Shown here: one piece after another, positions 28,622 to 37,457 of the stretch
Numbering within the stretch: position 1 is the first letter of the stretch
Layout: the number at the start of each line of letters is the position of its first letter
Source: a bacterium
Lineage (GTDB): Bacteria > Bdellovibrionota > Bdellovibrionia > Bdellovibrionales > Bdellovibrionaceae
Reading direction: 5' to 3'
DNA length: 64,000 nt
Assembly: GCA_019752925.1 (NCBI GenBank)
Contig: JAIELP010000004.1
Span: 62,001 to 126,000, forward strand
Notes under the pieces: model-generated
Seen by the model: the letters and a program-made list of their open reading frames with translations, nothing else
Database searches by the model: none
Told to the model about the DNA's origin: nothing
Program-made: the position numbers and the translations under genes

Positions 28622-28640
28622 TAAGTCAGTTTTAATAGCT

Positions 28641-30068
28641 TTAGAATTGCATGTAAATAAAACGTATCTCTTCGTTATAAGATCCCAAAAATCCCGTTAC
28701 CACTAGTACTGTGATAATTAAAAACCAAAATGCAAAAGAAGATTTATTCCAAATGCGATCAGTAAATACGTATTTGATCTGCAAGTAATGAATAGTTTCC
28801 ATTGCAAAAATGGCAATGAGCGCTGTTTTAAGCTTAGTGGTCAAAATTAAGCTCTTGCTGATGTAATTAAGATCCTGCCACGACCACGGCATCCATACAT
28901 TATTGAATAAAACTACACTGGTGGACCAATTGGGCGAGCTGAATAACAATGTCGGCGGTACTACGATAATAAAAAATGTAAATAAAATTGCAAAAAATTT
29001 AAACCAGTTAGCTTCTGAGTTGATACCAATTTTGCTGTAAATTTTGTGACGTCTGTGGCGTGTGAAGGCGTCAAATACTACGAATGTTCCATGCCAAAAT
29101 CCATACAATACAAAGTTATAAGTTCCGCCGTGCCATAGTCCTAAAATTAAAAACGTAAGTAAAATTAAGCCATGCACTCCAATTCTAGCGACCGGGGTTG
29201 AAACCAGTGGATAAAAAACATAATTGCGTATCCAGACTGAAAGTGAAATATGCTATCTTTGCCAGTACTGTGTGGCGGAAGTTGAAAAAAACGGACGATT
29301 AAAGTTTTGCATGAGTTTAAAACCCAGTATTTGAGCTGAGCCCAGGGCAATATCTGTATAGCCTGAAAAATCACAATAAATCTGATAGCGAGCTAAAAAC
29401 GCGGTGAGCCCTATGGCGGCACCTTTGTGTTCGGCGGGAGTTTGAAAAACGATATCAATGATAGGAGCTAAAGTGTCGGCAATAACCAGTTTTTTAAAAA
29501 GACCGACGCTTATTAATAAAATCCCGAAAGCCATTTGTGTATAGTTAAAATCCACCGGTTTTTTGATTTGAGGTAAGAAATTTTGTGAGGGTTCAATAGG
29601 ACCGGCAAGTAGATGCGGAAAAAAACTCAAAAAGGCGGCGTAGTTTATAATATTTTTTTCAGCCTCTATCTGCTTTCGGTAAACATCAAATAAGTAGCCG
29701 ACTGTCTGAAATGTATAAAATGATATTCCCAAAGGAACAATAATATTCAGCGGGTTCATCCAGCCGGTTGCTAGGCTTAAATTGTTCCAGTATTTAGTTG
29801 TAAACAGCAGTAAAAATTCAACCAATAGAGCTCCAAATAGAGCCATAAGTCGTTTATTTTTGTTGTTTGAAGACTCCATAATCCGTGCGCAAAAAAAGCT
29901 AACTCCGGTTGTAATTAAAATAAATACGATGTAGCGGGGGTTAAATGACAAATAAAATATGTAACTGGCAATTAATAAGATGCATATTTTAAACTTCTGT
30001 GGAGCTTGGAAGTATGCAATTGTAGTTAGAGCCAGAAATAAGTAGTATGAAGTAGAAATAAATGACAT
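28641..30068 (-). pseudogene. MBOAT O-acyltransferase (DltB/AlgI type) with an in-frame amber codon
   Basis: The frame from the ATG at 30068 to the stop at 28641 would encode 475 residues of a membrane-bound O-acyltransferase, but TAG at 29253-29255 interrupts it. Both halves are in the same frame. Around the stop the sequence reads RPFFSTSATQYWQR-stop-HISLSVWIRNYVFYPL; in the family this position is normally Trp (RRWHISLS), so TGG has become TAG. The catalytic-His motif LWHGGTYNF and the second FWHG lie after the stop. Either the gene is inactivated, or this is a sequence error or suppressed codon; an internal ATG at 29177 could restart the second half. It follows the ACP gene with an ATGA overlap. 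Confidence 0.85.
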
Positions 30069-30313
30069 CAGAACTTTTCCACTTTTTCAATAAAGGCCGT
30101 TTTTAAAAGCTCGTAGGTATTTAACTGCACTATTTCCTGTGCCAGAAAATCAACATTGAAATCTCTTTTTATATAAATAAATATTTCCACATGCCGGATC
30201 GAGTCCCAGTTGGCAGGAGAGCCGTATTTGACTGAACTTAAATTTGTTGTCAGCGGCAAATTCATAGTTTTGATAAAGAGCTGTTCAAATTTTTGAAGAA
30301 TTTCAGATTTCAT
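30068..30313 (-). CDS. Acyl-carrier protein (DltC-like)
   Basis: 81 residues of ACP type. WDSIRHVEI (Ser38) is the probable phosphopantetheine site, in the DSI form common to DltC and specialised ACPs instead of the fatty-acid DSL. The upstream ligase overlaps by 11 nt and the MBOAT gene by 1 nt. It probably carries the group activated by the ligase to the membrane acyltransferase. Confidence 0.8.
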   Translation of the reverse strand: MKSEILQKFEQLFIKTMNLPLTTNLSSVKYGSPANWDSIRHVEIFIYIKRDFNVDFLAQEIVQLNTYELLKTAFIEKVEKF

Positions 30314-31703
30314 GACGTTCCTGCTTTTGAAGAAATAATTCTTTAAGTAATTTTTTATCTACCTTGCCACGTATAGTGACAGGAAGTTCATTTAAAATCA
30401 TCCAATAAGAAGGTATGCGGTATGCAGGCATGTGAGCACGGCACCAGTTTTCAAGTTCAGAGCTGGTCATATGCGTGTTGGGTTTAAAACATACAGCAGC
30501 AGCCACACTGTGCTGAGTAATAGAATGCTCCACAGGAAAAACACTGACGTTGGCAATAGAATCATTAGTTAGCAAAACATTTTCAACTTCGCTCGGGTTA
30601 ACTTTTAGCCCACCTTTATTGATCAAATCATCATTGCGCCCTTTTAGTTGCAATCCTTTGTCGCTGTTCCATCTACCGATGTCGCCGGTGTTAAAAACTG
30701 AATTTTTAAGTCGGGCTTCGCTGAGTTCAGGTAAACCCCAATACTCAAGAGCAAGGCCTGGCCCTTTAATGAGAATGTTGCCGAGTTCTTCCGAGCTAGA
30801 GCCTGTTATGTTGAACTGCATACCCCAACCATGTCCAACAAAGCCAGCGTCTTGCGAAGATGTTATTTTGTGCCCGGACACCCAACCAGCAGTTTCGGTT
30901 GTTCCGTAAACATTGTAAATATCTGCAGTCGGACTCCAGCTTTTTATTTTAGTTAACAGGTTTTCTGTGAAATCAGCCGAAGCACAGTGAATTCTGATAA
31001 CAGATTTAAACAATGTTTTTTCCGCAGATTCTAGTAGGTTCCAAATAGAAGGAACGCTGCTTACAAAAGTAATTTCGTAATGATTTAAGGTTTGTGCAAG
31101 TGATTGAATACTTAAAGCGCTGAATGTTTTGCCAATAAAAAGTTCGGCGCCGGAAAAAAGCGGAAAAAGGCAGTTACCTATAAGCCCGTGACCAAAATGC
31201 GTGGGTAAAATGCATAAACTTTTGCGAAACTCCTCATTCGGCACACTCTGTTTAAGACATCTCAGTCGTTGCTCAATACTTTCCAGACTGTGAACAACTC
31301 CTTTTGGAGTTCCTGATGTACCTGAAGTGTATAAAATTAAATCCGCATGGGCATTGGGTGAGCTCAGTTTAGAAAACTCGGTTTCGGTGAGGTTATTTCC
31401 GGGTTCAATGAGTCTGTAGCTAGCTTTACAGTGATTGATTAATTGCTGAACTTCAATGTCGGGGTTGCTGGGATCAATCGGTACAGCGCAGGCTCCGGCT
31501 AACCACAGGGCAAATAAATCTATAAAGAAAGACGTTGAATTTCCATACTCAATGAAGACTCTTTGGCCGGTTTGTAGGCCTTGATTTTTAAAATCTTCAC
31601 AGCGTTTTTTGGCTTTTGATAAAAGTTCAACCCCGCTGGTCGTTTGTGAAGTCTCGACATCGGTAATATGGCTGTTGTTACAGAGTTGTGAAATCAGATT
31701 CAT
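30303..31703 (-). CDS. AMP-forming adenylating ligase (DltA/acyl-CoA ligase-like)
   Basis: About 466 residues from the ATG at 31703; a TTG at 31739 is a weaker alternative. Adenylation motifs: LILYTSGTSGTPKGVVHS, IYNVYGTTETAGWV, FNTGDIGRWN, LKGRNDDLINKGGLKVNPSEVE and the C-terminal catalytic Lys in IRGKVDKKLLKEL. With an ACP and an MBOAT protein in the same operon this looks like a Dlt-like or O-acylation pathway that loads a carrier protein and transfers the group outside the cytoplasm. Whether the substrate is D-alanine or another acid is not visible. Confidence 0.8.
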   Translation of the reverse strand: MNLISQLCNNSHITDVETSQTTSGVELLSKAKKRCEDFKNQGLQTGQRVFIEYGNSTSFFIDLFALWLAGACAVPIDPSNPDIEVQQLINHCKASYRLIEPGNNLTETEFSKLSSPNAHADLILYTSGTSGTPKGVVHSLESIEQRLRCLKQSVPNEEFRKSLCILPTHFGHGLIGNCLFPLFSGAELFIGKTFSALSIQSLAQTLNHYEITFVSSVPSIWNLLESAEKTLFKSVIRIHCASADFTENLLTKIKSWSPTADIYNVYGTTETAGWVSGHKITSSQDAGFVGHGWGMQFNITGSSSEELGNILIKGPGLALEYWGLPELSEARLKNSVFNTGDIGRWNSDKGLQLKGRNDDLINKGGLKVNPSEVENVLLTNDSIANVSVFPVEHSITQHSVAAAVCFKPNTHMTSSELENWCRAHMPAYRIPSYWMILNELPVTIRGKVDKKLLKELFLQKQERHEI

Positions 31704-31748
31704 GTTTAAAAGTATGGAGGGAGATCGGGAGGAGGTCAAAATAAAGAC

Positions 31749-31780
31749 AAAAAAAGAGCCTCCATGAAGGAAGCTCTTCC
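31749..31780 (-). terminator. Rho-independent terminator after the HU gene
   Basis: Minus strand GAGCTTCC pairs with GGAGGCTC (one mismatch) and is followed by seven T residues (plus-strand A-run). It ends the HU transcript 25-55 nt after its stop. Confidence 0.85.
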
Positions 31781-31805
31781 AATTTTCAAAGCTAACTTGA
31801 GTTAA

Positions 31806-32078
31806 TTACTTAACTAAGTGTTTGAATTCAGCGCCAGCGCGGAATTTTGGAGCCCATGCAGCTGGAATTTTGATTGATTTGCCAGTTTGTGGGTTGCGGC
31901 CCATACGAGCTTTACGTTTAGCTTTAGTGAAAGTACCGAAGCCTACTAATTTAACGTCGTCACCTTTTTTTACAGTTTTTTTAACGTTAGTCATGAAGCA
32001 GTCTACGATTGTTTCGCATTGTGCTTTAGGCATTTTAGTTTCTGCGGCGATCTTTTCGATCAATTGCGCTTTATTCAT
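31806..32078 (-). CDS. Histone-like DNA-binding protein HU
   Basis: 90 residues, HU length. The signature GFGTFTKAKRKARMGRNPQTGKSIKIPA is intact and includes the DNA-binding arm with RNPQTG. Begins MNKAQLIEKIAAET. It is a nucleoid protein that bends DNA as a dimer. A GAAGGAGAACG ribosome-binding site, its own ~200-nt upstream region and a strong terminator suggest monocistronic, high expression. Confidence 0.95.
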   Translation of the reverse strand: MNKAQLIEKIAAETKMPKAQCETIVDCFMTNVKKTVKKGDDVKLVGFGTFTKAKRKARMGRNPQTGKSIKIPAAWAPKFRAGAEFKHLVK

Positions 32079-32240
32079 TTTCGTTCTCCTTCTTGAGACG
32101 ATTTCGCCAGTTTCGCGTGGCGGAGGTTGTTGTTACGTCCTGTTGTTAATCTATCATCCGTGATGTCATCATCAGAAAACAAAAAACAGTTGCCGTCAAG
32201 TGGGCGCGGGTAAAGCTTGTCGCTGTGTGGTGCGCACAGA

Positions 32241-32274
32241 ACCCACCACTGTGCGAGTTTCTGCGTTGGTGGGT
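32241..32274. repeat. Inverted repeat just after the APC permease stop
   Basis: ACCCACCA (32241-32248) and TGGTGGGT (32267-32274) form an 8-bp stem with an 18-nt loop, 3 nt beyond the permease stop. No T-run follows on the minus strand. It may be a weak terminator or a processing site. Confidence 0.4.
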
Positions 32275-32276
32275 CT

Positions 32277-34115
32277 TTAAGTTGTAGTCAGATGGTACTT
32301 TACGCTGGTTACGATCACATTTTTTTTGTACATGAGTGAAAGTTTAATCAGCCAAGCAGTTTGATTGTGCAATAATTGGTGATGAAATTTAGCAGTTACA
32401 AATTCAGGGAAGATCACCGTAATAAATTCAGTTGGGTGCTCTTTTGAAACATCATCAATAAAATCCAAAATTGGCCCCGAAATAGACCTATAAGGTGATT
32501 CAAGTACGTGCAATTTCATATTCGGGAACTTGTCATCCCATGCGGCTTGCATACGCTGATATGATTCTTCGTCGGTTTTTACAAAACAAACGCGTAGATC
32601 ATGTGAAATGCTCATTCCGTAGCGGATGGCATTCATAACGCCGCGGTGAAGCCCGGAAATAGGAATAACCACTACATGATCCATAACTTTTTCACAGGTA
32701 GGCATATCGTAATGTGACTGCGAAATTTCACGGGCAAACATAATGTAATGAACGTGTGTGCGGTGGAATACGTAGATCATTGCTGGTATAACAATCACTA
32801 CAACCCATGCACCGTGCGTAAATTTAAATGAAGCGACAACAAATAAAACGATTGTTGTGCACAGCATGCCGAAGCCATTCAGAGCAATTGATGATTTCCA
32901 GCCTTTTTGACGAAGTCTCCAGTGGCGCACCACCATGCCGGCCTGAGACAAACTGAACGATAGGAAAACACCCACCGAGTAAAGCGGAATCAGGTAATGG
33001 GTTTTACCATTAAAGAAAATAACGAGAATAATCGCCATCATCGAAAGACCAATAATGCCGTTGGAGAATACTAGGCGGTCGCCCATACTTGAAAGCTGGC
33101 GGGGAGCGTAGCGGTCTTTAGCAAGCAATGAGGCCACGCGCGGAAAATCAGCATAAGCAGTTGAGGCAGCTAAGAATAAAATCAGAACGACTGCTACCTG
33201 TACGACATAAAAGAAAATTCCGCTGCCGAAAATCAGTTTATTTAGCTGAGAAATTAAAGTTACACCCGGAACATGAGTGAGCTCATGAGCATAAACCAAG
33301 TAACTTGTTCCAAAGAAAAGCATAGCAAGGATAAGGACCATCAACATTAAAGTTGTGCGTGCATTTTTGGCTTTAGGTTCTTTAAATACGGGCACAGCAT
33401 CCGATACGGCTTCAATACCGGTTAAGGCCGCGCATCCTGAAGAGAAAGCTTTAAGTACCAGAATTAAACCTATTTCGGGATAGTTGGTTTCCATTACATC
33501 GCGTATCGGGTTAACGCCTTCGTGTGGGTTGTGAAGAATACCGTTAACAATCAAAACACCTATAGAAAAAATAAAGAAGTAGGTTGGAATTGCAAATACG
33601 GTAGACGATTCGCCGATCCCGCGCAGATTTAATGTCATTACAATCAGGATAATCCAAATACAGAAAAAGATCTGAACGCTAGCCAGCTGAGGAAAAGCAG
33701 AAATTAAATTTTCCACACCGGCAGAAACCGACACGGCAACAGTTAAAATATAATCAATAAGTAAGGCTGCCGCAGCCACAAGGCCCGCGCCTTGTCCGAG
33801 ATTTTCTTTAACAACTATGTAAGCTCCTCCACCCTGGGGATAAGCCTGAATAGTTTCACGGTACGACATGGCTACGATAAACATCAGCACCACAATGGCC
33901 CCGGCAATCGGTAATAACCAGTGAGTCGCAAACGGAATAGTGGCTGCTGCTAAAGCAAGAGGAATAACAATTTCTTCAGTGGCGTAAGCAACGGATGAAA
34001 GTGCATCCGCAGCTAAAACCGGAAGAGCTTTCCATTTAGGAATCAGTTGATGTTGTTGGTGAGAAGAGCTCAGCGGAGAACCAATCAGAACGCGACGTAA
34101 CTTAGAAATCAACAT
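32277..34115 (-). CDS. APC-superfamily amino acid permease
   Basis: 612 residues. About twelve membrane segments fill residues 30-450, beginning LPVLAADALSSVAYATEEIVIPLALA and including YPQGGGAYIVVKENLGQGAGLVAAAALLIDYI. A soluble C-terminal part of ~150 residues (VVIPISGLHRGVMNAIRYGMSISHDLRVCFV) resembles the cytosolic tail of the KUP/APC-like permeases that carry a USP-like domain. Transport of amino acids or K+ cannot be separated by eye. Confidence 0.8.
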   Translation of the reverse strand: MLISKLRRVLIGSPLSSSHQQHQLIPKWKALPVLAADALSSVAYATEEIVIPLALAAATIPFATHWLLPIAGAIVVLMFIVAMSYRETIQAYPQGGGAYIVVKENLGQGAGLVAAAALLIDYILTVAVSVSAGVENLISAFPQLASVQIFFCIWIILIVMTLNLRGIGESSTVFAIPTYFFIFSIGVLIVNGILHNPHEGVNPIRDVMETNYPEIGLILVLKAFSSGCAALTGIEAVSDAVPVFKEPKAKNARTTLMLMVLILAMLFFGTSYLVYAHELTHVPGVTLISQLNKLIFGSGIFFYVVQVAVVLILFLAASTAYADFPRVASLLAKDRYAPRQLSSMGDRLVFSNGIIGLSMMAIILVIFFNGKTHYLIPLYSVGVFLSFSLSQAGMVVRHWRLRQKGWKSSIALNGFGMLCTTIVLFVVASFKFTHGAWVVVIVIPAMIYVFHRTHVHYIMFAREISQSHYDMPTCEKVMDHVVVIPISGLHRGVMNAIRYGMSISHDLRVCFVKTDEESYQRMQAAWDDKFPNMKLHVLESPYRSISGPILDFIDDVSKEHPTEFITVIFPEFVTAKFHHQLLHNQTAWLIKLSLMYKKNVIVTSVKYHLTTT

Positions 34116-34175
34116 TTTAATACCCTCGTGACTGCTTCAACTATACTCTTCTGAAATGTAAAGACAAGTGGGGTC

Positions 34176-34403
34176 CTAGGCTTCGTCTTCCTCGTTATTA
34201 TGAGAGCCATGTTCGATTTCGTCGGTAAAATCCTCTGGATTTAAATCAGTATTTAATTTAGTGGGGATCTTATATGATTCGTCAGCCCACTGACCTAAAT
34301 CAATGAGTCTGCATCTCTCAGAACAGAAAGGGCGGGCTGGGTTTTCTAGTGAGTAAAATGTAAAACGCCCGCACTGCGGGCATTTTATCTGTTTTGCTTC
34401 CAT
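34176..34403 (-). CDS. yacG: DNA gyrase inhibitor-type zinc protein YacG
   Basis: 75 residues from the ATG at 34403; the in-frame start at 34439 lies within the upstream gene and adds residues unlike the family. Zinc ligands CPQC and CSERC, and the motif FCSERCRLIDLGQW, are YacG hallmarks. YacG binds GyrB in E. coli. It follows the lipoprotein gene after 8 nt and may share its transcript. The tail is acidic. Confidence 0.88.
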   Translation of the reverse strand: MEAKQIKCPQCGRFTFYSLENPARPFCSERCRLIDLGQWADESYKIPTKLNTDLNPEDFTDEIEHGSHNNEEDEA

Positions 34404-34411
34404 TTTTAATA

Positions 34412-35209
34412 TTAAAGACCGCAATTTTGCGTTTGGCAAGTTCTCATAGTTCCTTGAGCTGCCGTGGTGTTACCGATGAGTAGGTTGAAATTCAGGTTTC
34501 CACCAGTTTGCGGATTACCATTCAACACTTGTATAGTAACCATTGTTTGGTTGTAGCCAGTCCAAGCATCTCCGTAAGCGCGGGCTTCAAAACCTTGGTT
34601 GTTATTTGTAGGCGAAACAACCATTTGTAGTTGAAGCGGATTACGATAAGCACCAGTGTAGTAAGACGGATCTGGAATATACATTTGGCCACCAGTTAAG
34701 TAGCCAAGAGCAGCACCTATTAATCCCCAGCCAGAAGGTAGCTGACCAGTGTAGTTAACATAAGGATTTTGGCGCGGTCTTGCGATAAATGTAGCTAACG
34801 CATTACCATTTAGTTGAGCTGGGAATTGTAAAATCACATCTACATAACCTGATAAGTAGTAACTGCAGTTTGCACTACCGATGTTTTGGTAGTTTTTTGC
34901 ACCGCGATCACAAACTCCCATTGCTAACTTGAAAAACTCTTTCATTTGAGTTTGATCCGTAATTCTAAATGAAGTTGTTCCAGAATAATTGTCGGCATAG
35001 TAACCGTTATTATATGCAAAGTTAGAGCCGATGGTATTTGAACCATTAGTACATGTTCCATTGGTATACCAATATCCATTCGGGCAGGCTGAGTTGCCAG
35101 ACACGAGCGCGATTGGATTTACATTTCCATCAGATTGATTTTGCGGACCACAACCAGCAAACATTAGCGCAGAAGCTAATAATGTTGATGCTAATAATAG
35201 GTTTTTCAT
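34412..35209 (-). CDS. Lipoprotein of unknown function, Asn/Gly/Tyr-rich
   Basis: 265 residues. The signal ends at the lipobox MFAGC (Cys20). The mature part is rich in Asn, Gly, Tyr and Gln, with a Cys pair in SACPNGYWYTNGTC and a final CQTQNC. No known domain is recognised. Composition suggests an outer-membrane or surface protein. An AGGAG ribosome-binding site precedes the ATG. Confidence 0.8.
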   Translation of the reverse strand: MKNLLLASTLLASALMFAGCGPQNQSDGNVNPIALVSGNSACPNGYWYTNGTCTNGSNTIGSNFAYNNGYYADNYSGTTSFRITDQTQMKEFFKLAMGVCDRGAKNYQNIGSANCSYYLSGYVDVILQFPAQLNGNALATFIARPRQNPYVNYTGQLPSGWGLIGAALGYLTGGQMYIPDPSYYTGAYRNPLQLQMVVSPTNNNQGFEARAYGDAWTGYNQTMVTIQVLNGNPQTGGNLNFNLLIGNTTAAQGTMRTCQTQNCGL

Positions 35210-35334
35210 GACTGACTCCTTAATAAAAACTTTTTAATTCATATAGAGGTAGTACAAACCAGAGACCAAGCTTATAGGCAATGTAAGCAAGTATAGATGT
35301 CAAAATATTTGACGATAACAAATAGGGCTTACCC

Positions 35335-35355
35335 TCTGTCTCAGAGTGAGACAGG
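35335..35355. repeat. Hairpin after the ileS-to-SGNH operon
   Basis: CTGTCTC (35336-35342) and GAGACAG (35348-35354) form a 7-bp stem with a 5-nt loop about 25 nt beyond the SGNH stop. There is no T-run, so terminator activity is uncertain. The rest of the 169-nt gap holds the AT-rich promoter side of the lipoprotein gene. Confidence 0.4.
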
Positions 35356-35378
35356 TATATTAAAACGTAAAGCGTCAG

Positions 35379-36464
35379 TTAAGGATTAATACTAATTTGC
35401 TTAGAGATTTCATCGGCAATTAATTTATGCCCGATGGCCGAAGGATGTATGGGGTCTACATAATTTTGTGCAATTGTATCAGTGTTCAGTAATTTGTAAG
35501 CATTGACGTAGATAAGCTTTTTGCTTGCGGCATAGTTTTCAAGATCTATATTAAGGGTTTGAACGTCTTTAGTAACCCGGTCCGGTTCTAAATTTTTAGC
35601 TTGAGCCAGAAGTTCAAGAGCTTCTTTGCAGTTACCTTGCTGTGCGGTTTTTTCTACAGCGTGATAAAGCTCTTGAATTGTAGCTAATGAGTAATCAGGA
35701 TTTTTAGTTTTTAAATAATAAGGCGTATTTATGATGATAGGTTTCATTGATAAACGCTCGGCTTCAGAAATAATTTTGTCCGTGTATTCAATAAAGTTTT
35801 CTGGTGATACACGCTGATTAATGGATCCCAGTGGCTGGCAGTTGTATTTAAGACGGCTTTCATCTGTAAAAAGAGTCAGTAAATTTATAAAGTTAGAATA
35901 GGGTGCCAATTTAAACAAAAGCGGAAAGTTCAAGCTGCGATCAAAATAAACCCGGTCTGACTGGTAATTATCGGTATAAAATCTGAATTTATCTAAATCA
36001 TTAATACCATAGGAAATTATTAAATATTGGGGTGGTTTTTCCATTCCTTTAAGCAATTGCTGAAATAAACGATCACCTTGGGCAACCGAGTAACCTATTT
36101 GAGAAGCATTGAACGCCGGCATTTGCAGCTTTTGCGCAAAAAGATTTGTGTAGGTTTCTTCAGACTCAACTCCCCAGCCAAAAGCAGATGACGGACCCAG
36201 AGTTAAAATCCAGTTACCTGATGTTGCTATAGAAGACTCAGCACGAAAACCATTGTCATCGGAAATGACTGCTTTTTCTTCAAATTTAGTATTTAAATTG
36301 GCCTGAAGTTTCCAGCCCAGCTCATCATCGGATTGCAATATGCGTTTGGCGCGGTAAGAGGGATTGTCGGTATTTTTCAAAAACAGATACGAGCCGGATT
36401 CAACTATAACAACACATATAGTCAGTTGAATAAGAATAAATGCCGTTACTTTTAAAGCTTTCAT
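35379..36464 (-). CDS. Membrane-anchored SGNH/GDSL-type hydrolase
   Basis: 361 residues. One N-terminal membrane anchor (FILIQLTICVVIVESGSYLFL) is followed by an SGNH-hydrolase layout: LTLGPSSAFGWGVESEETYTNLFAQKL (block I with Ser), LIISYGINDLDKF (block III, GxND) and VDPIHPSAIGHKLIADEI (block V, DPIHP with Asp and His). Such proteins hydrolyse or transfer acyl groups on polysaccharides or lipids outside the cytoplasm. The gene overlaps the PP-loop gene by 4 nt. It could serve the ACP/MBOAT pathway 4 kb away, but that link is speculative. Confidence 0.75.
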   Translation of the reverse strand: MKALKVTAFILIQLTICVVIVESGSYLFLKNTDNPSYRAKRILQSDDELGWKLQANLNTKFEEKAVISDDNGFRAESSIATSGNWILTLGPSSAFGWGVESEETYTNLFAQKLQMPAFNASQIGYSVAQGDRLFQQLLKGMEKPPQYLIISYGINDLDKFRFYTDNYQSDRVYFDRSLNFPLLFKLAPYSNFINLLTLFTDESRLKYNCQPLGSINQRVSPENFIEYTDKIISEAERLSMKPIIINTPYYLKTKNPDYSLATIQELYHAVEKTAQQGNCKEALELLAQAKNLEPDRVTKDVQTLNIDLENYAASKKLIYVNAYKLLNTDTIAQNYVDPIHPSAIGHKLIADEISKQISINP

Positions 36465-37270
36465 GTAGAGGCCTTTACCGATGTATTTAAATTTTCATTT
36501 AGCCAAAGTTTTGCGATATCTATTTTGTTTAACATAAAACGGGCAAGGCCGGCTTTAAATCTATCATAGCCTATAACAGGTTCAAACAGCCAGAACACTA
36601 GCATGTTATAAACTACAAACGGGTAGCAATCGTGTTGCATGAGTCTATCAAATTCTGAGCCTTTAATATTTGGATGAGGAAGAATTTTTTTGTCGTAAAG
36701 CCATTGACCTGTAGTTTTTTTGGGTTTTACAGTTGCGGTAAAGCCGTGACGGTCCACAATTAATCTGTCGATATACCTTTGATCTTCAGGTACTTCCCAA
36801 TTGATTACGGGGCTTGAAAAGCTGATGCCGTAGTTTTTGTATAAATCGGCAAATAGGCTGCGTATTTCAGGCATGTGACCAGGTAAATGCATCAGTTCCT
36901 TTGTCATTCCGTCAAATACTGTACTGATATTATGTTCTTTACAGTAAAGCACAGTTCGGATGTGCCAGCTCAGTGAACTCAGTCCTGGGGTGCACAGGTT
37001 GTAAAATCCAAAACGCAGTAAATTTACAAAATAATTTTCATAACTGAGCTCTTTAACAATTGAATCTGTTGATATTAAAGTGTGTGTAAAAACAGTCTTA
37101 GGAAAATGTACACGCAGTTTTTGAACGTTAGCTTCCGGCGAGGTTGATGACTGAGTGCCGGTTTCAAAATAGGTAATTAAATGCACTTCCTGATAGGTTT
37201 CAGCAGCTAGGGCTGCTGAGCACAGCGAGTCTGTGCCGCCCGAAAACAAAATAGCACAGCTATTTTTCAT
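36461..37270 (-). CDS. PP-loop ATP pyrophosphatase-like protein
   Basis: 269 residues. The N-terminal LFSGGTDSLCSAALAAE is the PP-loop (SGGxDS) of ATP pyrophosphatases such as QueC, asparagine synthetase and sugar amidotransferases; FDGMTKEL and VFWLFEP follow. Such enzymes adenylate a carboxyl or carbonyl group before amidation or thiolation. No glutaminase domain or Cys motif of QueC is seen, so the substrate is unknown. It overlaps both neighbours and is translationally coupled to the SGNH gene. Confidence 0.65.
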   Translation of the reverse strand: MKNSCAILFSGGTDSLCSAALAAETYQEVHLITYFETGTQSSTSPEANVQKLRVHFPKTVFTHTLISTDSIVKELSYENYFVNLLRFGFYNLCTPGLSSLSWHIRTVLYCKEHNISTVFDGMTKELMHLPGHMPEIRSLFADLYKNYGISFSSPVINWEVPEDQRYIDRLIVDRHGFTATVKPKKTTGQWLYDKKILPHPNIKGSEFDRLMQHDCYPFVVYNMLVFWLFEPVIGYDRFKAGLARFMLNKIDIAKLWLNENLNTSVKAST

Positions 37271-37457
37271 AGGTGCTTCCTGCGTTTAGTTGTTTTAAAA
37301 GCCATTTGGCAATAAAGCCGAATAGTTTAAAAGGTAAATGAACAATCTCAGATACAACTTTAAAAAAAATGAGTCTGATTTTGTAAGGAAGTATGAGGGC
37401 TATCAGGCAAATTATAAGGCTCATTAAAAATCTCGGTATAATGAGCAGCTTGTTCAT
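37260..37457 (-). CDS. Small membrane protein
   Basis: 65 residues. A hydrophobic helix (FLMSLIICLIALILP, about residues 10-25) and a second amphipathic one (IVHLPFKLFGFIAKWLLKQL) are visible. No family is recognised. Its start overlaps the lgt stop (TAATG) and its end overlaps the PP-loop gene by 11 nt, which supports real translation. Confidence 0.6.
   Translation of the reverse strand: MNKLLIIPRFLMSLIICLIALILPYKIRLIFFKVVSEIVHLPFKLFGFIAKWLLKQLNAGSTYEK

Noticed and set aside
29253-29255. Recoding of TAG as an amino acid genome-wide
   Set aside because: TAG is used as the normal stop of several genes here (for example flgB, fliF, fliG and the YkgJ-type gene), so general reassignment is excluded; only a local event or error remains.
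29165-29374. Separate small minus-strand gene across the MBOAT stop
   Set aside because: It is another frame of the MBOAT gene; the MBOAT family sequence continues in the original frame on both sides of the TAG.
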